From Candidatus Heimdallarchaeota archaeon (GTDB taxonomy: Archaea > Asgardarchaeota > Heimdallarchaeia > Heimdallarchaeales > Kariarchaeaceae), in the NCBI GenBank assembly GCA_021399405.1, contig JAAFKL010000197.1, positions 1 through 18,036 of the forward strand: 18,036 nt of DNA. The letters are read 5' to 3'. Positions 14,351 to 18,036 of the stretch are shown here, piece after piece. A program made the translations under genes and the position numbers. The notes under the pieces are model-generated. The model had not been told where the DNA came from. It made no database searches and worked only from the letters and a program-made list of their open reading frames with translations. Each line of letters opens with the position of its first letter. The stretch's first letter is position 1.

Positions 14351-14366
14351 AGATATTTAAATATCT
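14351..14366. repeat. 16-base perfect palindrome upstream of tnpB
   Basis: AGATATTTAAATATCT is an exact palindrome, 18-33 bases before the tnpB GTG. It covers the place expected for the TATA box (ATTTAAAT), so it may be the promoter, an operator, or part of the hairpin structures that IS200/IS605 elements carry near their ends. Confidence 0.6.
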
Positions 14367-14383
14367 AAGTATAAATTCTAGAT

Positions 14384-15574
14384 GTGGCTTTGCGTACTGA
14401 GCGAATCTGGTTGCAACCAAGTTACAACTTGATGCAGTATTGTCACAAAAGTAAGAATTTATTCAATTATGCGAATTATATATTCAAACAACAATTGAAC
14501 TACCGATATTTTACACCTGCATTTGAGTTAATGGATATAATTCGTCACCATCCAGTATATACATCTCTTCCTCGTCATACTTCCCAACAAATTATTAAAT
14601 TCCTAGTAAAATCCTGGAGAGGATATTTTATGAGTTTGAAATCATACAAAAATAATAGTGGTAACAGGTTTAATGGGCTTCCAAAACCACCAAGATATAA
14701 AAGGAAGGCTGGATTTCATATTCTATATTTTACTGCAAATCAAGTAAAAATACGACGAGGGTACATTTTATTTCCTAAGTTGATGGGCTTGAAAATCAGA
14801 ACCCGTCTTAAAGTTGCAGTCAAACAAGCACGAATTATTCCCAGAGGAAATTCGTTTTTATTAGAAATTGTGTATAATAGGAAAACTAAAGCTCTTAGAA
14901 GGATAAAAAACATCATTTCAGTAGATTTTGGTCTTAATAACATCATTACTGCCGTTTCGAATGTTTCCAAACCCGTCATCATCAAAGGCACCTTGCTTAA
15001 ATCCATAAATCAATGGTTTAACAAAGAGAATGCTAGATTAACAAGTATCTATAGACTTCAAAACTCTAAGATTAAATATTTACCTCGAGGTAAATCAAAG
15101 GACTATTTACTTGACAAACGGTACAAACGATTTGAAGATTTGTTATATAAAATATCACGTAAATTTGTCAATTATAGTATCAACAATAACATAGATGCCG
15201 TTGTGGTTGGATATAATGATGGTTGGAAACAAAATATCAAGATGGGACGGAGGAATAATCAGAATTTTGTTAACATTTCTTTCCTTAATCTCTTACATAA
15301 AATTGAATACAAATCAGAAGATTCTGGTATCCGTGTCATCAAAAATGAAGAGAGCTATACTTCTAAGTGTAGTTTTTTAGATAATGAGGAAATCACAAAA
15401 CATAGTTCTTATTTGGGAAAACGTCTTAAAAGAGGGATATTTCAGAGTTCAAGAGGAATTGAAATAAATGCTGATTGCAACGGGGCAGGAAATATTGGTA
15501 GAAAAGTATTCCCGGTGGATTTTACTTACGGGATAGTGGATGTTGTGAGTCATCCTGTGTGTCTGAGTGTTTAG
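14384..15574 (+). CDS. tnpB: TnpB-type RNA-guided nuclease (IS200/IS605 OrfB)
   Basis: A 396-residue TnpB with a GTG start, full length for the family. The RuvC domain is visible: RuvC-I Asp181 in SVDFGLNNIIT, and RuvC-III Asp364 in EINADCNGAGNI. At the usual RuvC-II position the sequence is VVVGYNDGWKQ (273-283), with Gly276 where classic members have Glu; nearby candidates for the missing acid are Glu322 and Glu323 in NEESYTSKCSFLD. The zinc ribbon is reduced: one Cys (329) remains and no second CxxC pair is present, which is normal for the subgroup with GKRLKRGIF. No tnpA accompanies it, so it is a tnpB-only element or depends on a transposase elsewhere. It is followed by a 3' hairpin and a DUF2080-type gene. 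Confidence 0.93.
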   Translation: MALRTERIWLQPSYNLMQYCHKSKNLFNYANYIFKQQLNYRYFTPAFELMDIIRHHPVYTSLPRHTSQQIIKFLVKSWRGYFMSLKSYKNNSGNRFNGLPKPPRYKRKAGFHILYFTANQVKIRRGYILFPKLMGLKIRTRLKVAVKQARIIPRGNSFLLEIVYNRKTKALRRIKNIISVDFGLNNIITAVSNVSKPVIIKGTLLKSINQWFNKENARLTSIYRLQNSKIKYLPRGKSKDYLLDKRYKRFEDLLYKISRKFVNYSINNNIDAVVVGYNDGWKQNIKMGRRNNQNFVNISFLNLLHKIEYKSEDSGIRVIKNEESYTSKCSFLDNEEITKHSSYLGKRLKRGIFQSSRGIEINADCNGAGNIGRKVFPVDFTYGIVDVVSHPVCLSV

Positions 15575-15655
15575 GGGCAACCTTAACTCAAATGAAGACA
15601 TGCGTTGAGTGGAGATGTATACCATTTAGCTCATAAAAATAACAATGGAAAATAT
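15575..15655 (+). ncRNA. Candidate omega RNA 3' region / element right end
   Basis: Just after the tnpB stop lies GGGGCAACCTTA followed by a hairpin: ACTCAA (15586-15591) pairs with TTGAGT (15605-15610), and inside it ATG (15592-15594) pairs with CAT (15599-15601) around an AAGA loop, leaving a GCG bulge. TnpB guide RNAs are known to derive from the 3' end of the gene and the element's right end, with the guide beyond the boundary. The exact boundary, and so the guide, cannot be set from one copy. Confidence 0.45.
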
Positions 15656-15686
15656 TTCTTATAACAAATCTATTTTCTAAGGAGTT

Positions 15687-15881
15687 GTGTCAGATGAAAG
15701 ATTTAAACGAGAAAGTTCTGAAACCCTAGCCTCAATACAATTTGAAGGGTATGAAGTGTTAGAGAAAGTAGTCAAATCGAGCGGTAATTCTGGTAGGGTG
15801 TATTTGCCTACAAGTTGGATAGGCAGCAGAGTAAAGATAGTCCGCCTGACACCAAAACTTACAGAAGGTTCTGATGATTAA
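15687..15881 (+). CDS. DUF2080-type transposon-associated protein
   Basis: A 64-residue protein whose core, FEGYEVLEKVVKSSGNSGRV followed by YLPTSWIGSRVKIVRL, matches the small DUF2080 family that archaeal genomes carry beside tnpB genes. The Gly-Asn-Ser-Gly-Arg-Val-Tyr-Leu-Pro pattern resembles an AbrB/SpoVT-type DNA-binding swapped hairpin, so a regulatory or DNA-binding role is possible; function is unknown to me. The GTG start has CTTATAAC (15658-15665) near -26 as a TATA-like box; the AAGGAG just upstream is too close (two bases) to act as a Shine-Dalgarno. It lies 112 bases after tnpB in the same direction, whereas I recall it upstream of tnpB in other archaea. It converges on cheB 13 bases away. 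Confidence 0.85.
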   Translation: MSDERFKRESSETLASIQFEGYEVLEKVVKSSGNSGRVYLPTSWIGSRVKIVRLTPKLTEGSDD

Positions 15882-15894
15882 AAATAGGTTGACA

Positions 15895-17013
15895 TTACTG
15901 ATCATAGATCCATTTGGCTAAGTGATATGCAATTTGATTTAATCCCAAAATAAGATCTGAGTACCCTGCATTTATTACAGATTGATTCATGCCAAAAATA
16001 ACCGAGTCTTCCTCATTTAAGGCGATAACCCTACCTCCATACTCCTTGACAGCTTTACACCCATCTCTCCCATCAGCCCCCATACCTGTCAATATAACGG
16101 CGAAAGTGTTTTTGTTATATATTCTAGCGACTGATTTTAAAGTGACATCAGCAGCAGGTTTTACAAAATTAACTTTTTCAGAATCTATCAGGTGAACCAC
16201 ATTTTTTCCTCCTCTAATGTGTTCAACTTCCAGATGTCTACCGCCTGGTGCAACATAAACATGATTAGGTAGGATTATATCTCCTTCTTGTGCCAACTTT
16301 GTTTCCATATTTGCATACGTATTGATTCTATCTGCAAATGGACCAAGAAATCCTTCAGGCATGTGTTGTATAACAATCACTGGTGGAAACTTTCTTGGAA
16401 GCTGAGAGATAAGGTTTACAATCATCTTAGGTCCTCCCGTACTAGCGGCAATAACAATTATCGAATTTGATGAAAATTTCTTATTTTTGAAGCTCTGAAT
16501 ACTAAGTATTGGTACTTCTTCTTCTAATTTTCTTTTTGAGAAATGCTTTCTAGATTTTAGTTTTGGTTTCACAAATTCTGATTTTGCCTTATTCACCTGT
16601 TCAATCTGACCTATGAATCTTTTTACATTGAGTTTACCAAGTATACTAAGCCTAATGGGTATTACTTGAGGGAATCTAAGTTGACCTTCAATGATTTCAA
16701 TATCAATTACATCGACAATACCGTATTCAAGTGCATATGTCAATGTAGTATCTATTTCATGTTCTTTTGAATGAATTAATAAACATGGAATTGGGTTCGC
16801 TTCCATAATTTTGATAATAATTTCAAAGGGTGATTCATCAATCTCATCAGTTACAATGATGACTTTAGGTTTCAATCTGACGATTGCATCCATCAAAGTG
16901 ATTGAATCAGAAACAATCTCTAGAATATTAATATTAGGTTTAGAAATACATGAATCAATTATCGCTTTTTCCAAAACTACATTTGAATTAACAAGAATGA
17001 CTCCTGTTCTCAC
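15895..17013 (-). CDS. cheB: CheB-type protein-glutamate methylesterase
   Basis: A 372-residue chemotaxis methylesterase that would remove methyl groups (and deamidate) on chemoreceptors. The C-terminal domain is intact, with the triad Ser191 in AASTGGP, His217 in QHMPEGF and Asp314 in TGMGADGRDG, plus VAPGGRH. The N-terminal receiver (about 1-115) is diverged: the acidic pair near the N-terminus is replaced (LVNSN at 7-11), Asp56 in VTDEID could be the phosphorylation site, and the usual Lys near residue 105 is missing (VIDIE). A basic linker (about 145-180) joins the domains. The start is a GTG with no clear TATA box. No other che, receptor or archaellum genes are in the window. Confidence 0.93.
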   Translation of the reverse strand: MRTGVILVNSNVVLEKAIIDSCISKPNINILEIVSDSITLMDAIVRLKPKVIIVTDEIDESPFEIIIKIMEANPIPCLLIHSKEHEIDTTLTYALEYGIVDVIDIEIIEGQLRFPQVIPIRLSILGKLNVKRFIGQIEQVNKAKSEFVKPKLKSRKHFSKRKLEEEVPILSIQSFKNKKFSSNSIIVIAASTGGPKMIVNLISQLPRKFPPVIVIQHMPEGFLGPFADRINTYANMETKLAQEGDIILPNHVYVAPGGRHLEVEHIRGGKNVVHLIDSEKVNFVKPAADVTLKSVARIYNKNTFAVILTGMGADGRDGCKAVKEYGGRVIALNEEDSVIFGMNQSVINAGYSDLILGLNQIAYHLAKWIYDQ

Positions 17014-17085
17014 TAATGGGAAAATATTTTGATTTGTTTAGAAAATTTGTATTAAAATATGGTTAAAAGCTTGTTTTAGTATCCT

Positions 17086-18018
17086 TTATAGCAGAGATTG
17101 AGCTTCATCAATACCTTTCTTTACTGTCCTGAGTGAGGTTTGATATGCTTGCAATTCTTCATCATTAAGTTGAATTTCTAATATCTTTTCAACTCCATTT
17201 TTACCCAAGATAACAGGGGCACCGGCGTAAACATCTGACATACCATATTTATTATCGAGATAAGCTACTACAGGGAGAACTCGTTTTTGATCTCGTATAA
17301 CTGCCTCTACCATTTCGGCTACTGCCATTCCTGGGGCATAGTATGCACTTCCTGTTTTGAGAAGACTAACAATTTCTCCTCCACCTTTCCTTGTTCTGTT
17401 GACAATTCTATCTATAGCCTCTTGTGAAAGGAATTCTGACAGTGGGATACCTCCAACTGATGTATGTCTTGGTAAGGGGACCATTGAATCTCCATGACCA
17501 CCTAGAACCATTGCACGTATATCCTTAACTGATATATTTGCTTCCGCGGCAATGAATGATCGATATCTTGCAGTATCAAGAATCCCTGCCATACCAAACA
17601 CACGATGGTGAGGGAATCCTGAAATTTTCTGAGCTGTATAAGTTAGAACATCAATAGGATTTGCAACATATATTATCATAGAATCAGGTGCATACTTGGC
17701 AATATTTGCCACAACTGATTTGCATATGTTGATATTTACTTTCAGTAAATCCATTCTGTCCATACCTGGTTTCCGTGGGACTCCAGCGGTTACAACTACA
17801 ATATCTGATCCTTCCATTTTTGAGTAATCATTAGTACCTGAAACTTTAGTATCTGATCCCATTATGGGTGTAGCTTCCATCATATCGAGACCTTTTCCTG
17901 CAGGCATATCTTCAATAATATCTAGAAGTACGACTTCGTCAACTTTTTCATTTTTTACTAATGTACTTGCTGTGATTTCACCGACAAATCCAGCTCCAAT
18001 TACAGTGATTTTTGACAA
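17086..18018 (-). CDS. mdh: Malate dehydrogenase, LDH-like class
   Basis: A 310-residue NAD-dependent malate dehydrogenase interconverting malate and oxaloacetate. Visible: the nucleotide-binding GAGFVG (8-13), Asp33 after the second strand (favours NAD+ over NADP+), Arg82 and Arg88 in the loop VPRKPGMDRMD (Arg, not Gln, at the specificity position marks malate rather than lactate), Asn120 in ANPID, Asp148 and Arg151 in LDTARYR, and the catalytic His175 in GGHGDS. The start is a TTG, giving MSKITVIGAG as in relatives, with AAGGTG eight bases upstream. It ends 72 bases before cheB in the same direction; no functional link to cheB is evident. Confidence 0.96.
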   Translation of the reverse strand: MSKITVIGAGFVGEITASTLVKNEKVDEVVLLDIIEDMPAGKGLDMMEATPIMGSDTKVSGTNDYSKMEGSDIVVVTAGVPRKPGMDRMDLLKVNINICKSVVANIAKYAPDSMIIYVANPIDVLTYTAQKISGFPHHRVFGMAGILDTARYRSFIAAEANISVKDIRAMVLGGHGDSMVPLPRHTSVGGIPLSEFLSQEAIDRIVNRTRKGGGEIVSLLKTGSAYYAPGMAVAEMVEAVIRDQKRVLPVVAYLDNKYGMSDVYAGAPVILGKNGVEKILEIQLNDEELQAYQTSLRTVKKGIDEAQSLL

Positions 18019-18026
18019 TTTTATAA

Positions 18027-18032
18027 CACCTT
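18027..18032 (-). promoter_or_regulatory. Shine-Dalgarno-like site of mdh
   Basis: AAGGTG on the minus strand, eight bases before the TTG at 18018. It supports the non-ATG start and suggests that mdh is inside an operon or has a leader, with the promoter beyond the right edge. Confidence 0.5.
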
Positions 18033-18036
18033 AGTA

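Noticed and set aside
15611..15650. Inverted repeat CCATT/AATGG after the tnpB hairpin
   Set aside because: Only five base pairs with a long loop, too weak to call a structure.

Overview
The window looks like a piece of an AT-rich archaeal chromosome, most likely from an Asgard archaeon (inference). The archaeal signs are: type II peptidyl-tRNA hydrolase next to TruD, a geranylgeranyl-reductase-type flavoprotein (archaeal lipids), a NusA-like RNA-binding protein with an N-terminal Cys motif, and TATA-like boxes about 26 nt upstream of start codons with almost no leader. The Asgard hint is a Ras/Rab-like small GTPase of about 200 residues with all five G motifs. No rRNA, tRNA or CRISPR array was seen.

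Layout, left to right. 1-571: the 5' end of a TnpB gene running off the left edge, then a gap that appears to hold a frameshifted small gene. 572-3932: a 2-isopropylmalate/homocitrate-synthase-type enzyme, a beta-propeller-like protein with C-terminal membrane segments, and a CYTH phosphatase/cyclase-type protein. 3944-4983: a small Cys-rich unknown and the small GTPase. 5184-11180: molybdenum cofactor genes (moaA alone, and a tightly overlapping moaC-moaB-moaE operon), interspersed with the NusA-like protein, the pth2-truD pair and the flavoprotein. 11340-14026: a small membrane protein, then a three-gene operon for exported or membrane proteins: a DOMON/ethylbenzene-dehydrogenase-like extracellular domain, a DUF2231-like four-helix membrane protein, and an Ig-like protein with a CH-x-GG motif, Thr-rich stalk and C-terminal anchor. 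14027-15881: an insertion made of tnpB, a 3' hairpin (candidate omega RNA region) and a DUF2080-type transposon-associated gene. 15895-18018: a CheB-type methylesterase and malate dehydrogenase.

How the parts fit: MoaA and MoaC make the cyclic pterin precursor, MoaE is the large subunit of molybdopterin synthase and MoaB/MogA acts in adenylation/metal insertion, so most of an early Moco pathway is here, but MoaD, MoeA and MobA are not. The 11.6-14.0 kb operon is the least explained part and the best candidate for an undescribed system: it looks like a cell-surface redox (possibly heme) module, but this rests on motif reading only. Lead genes mostly appear leaderless, while downstream genes in operons carry strong Shine-Dalgarno sequences.
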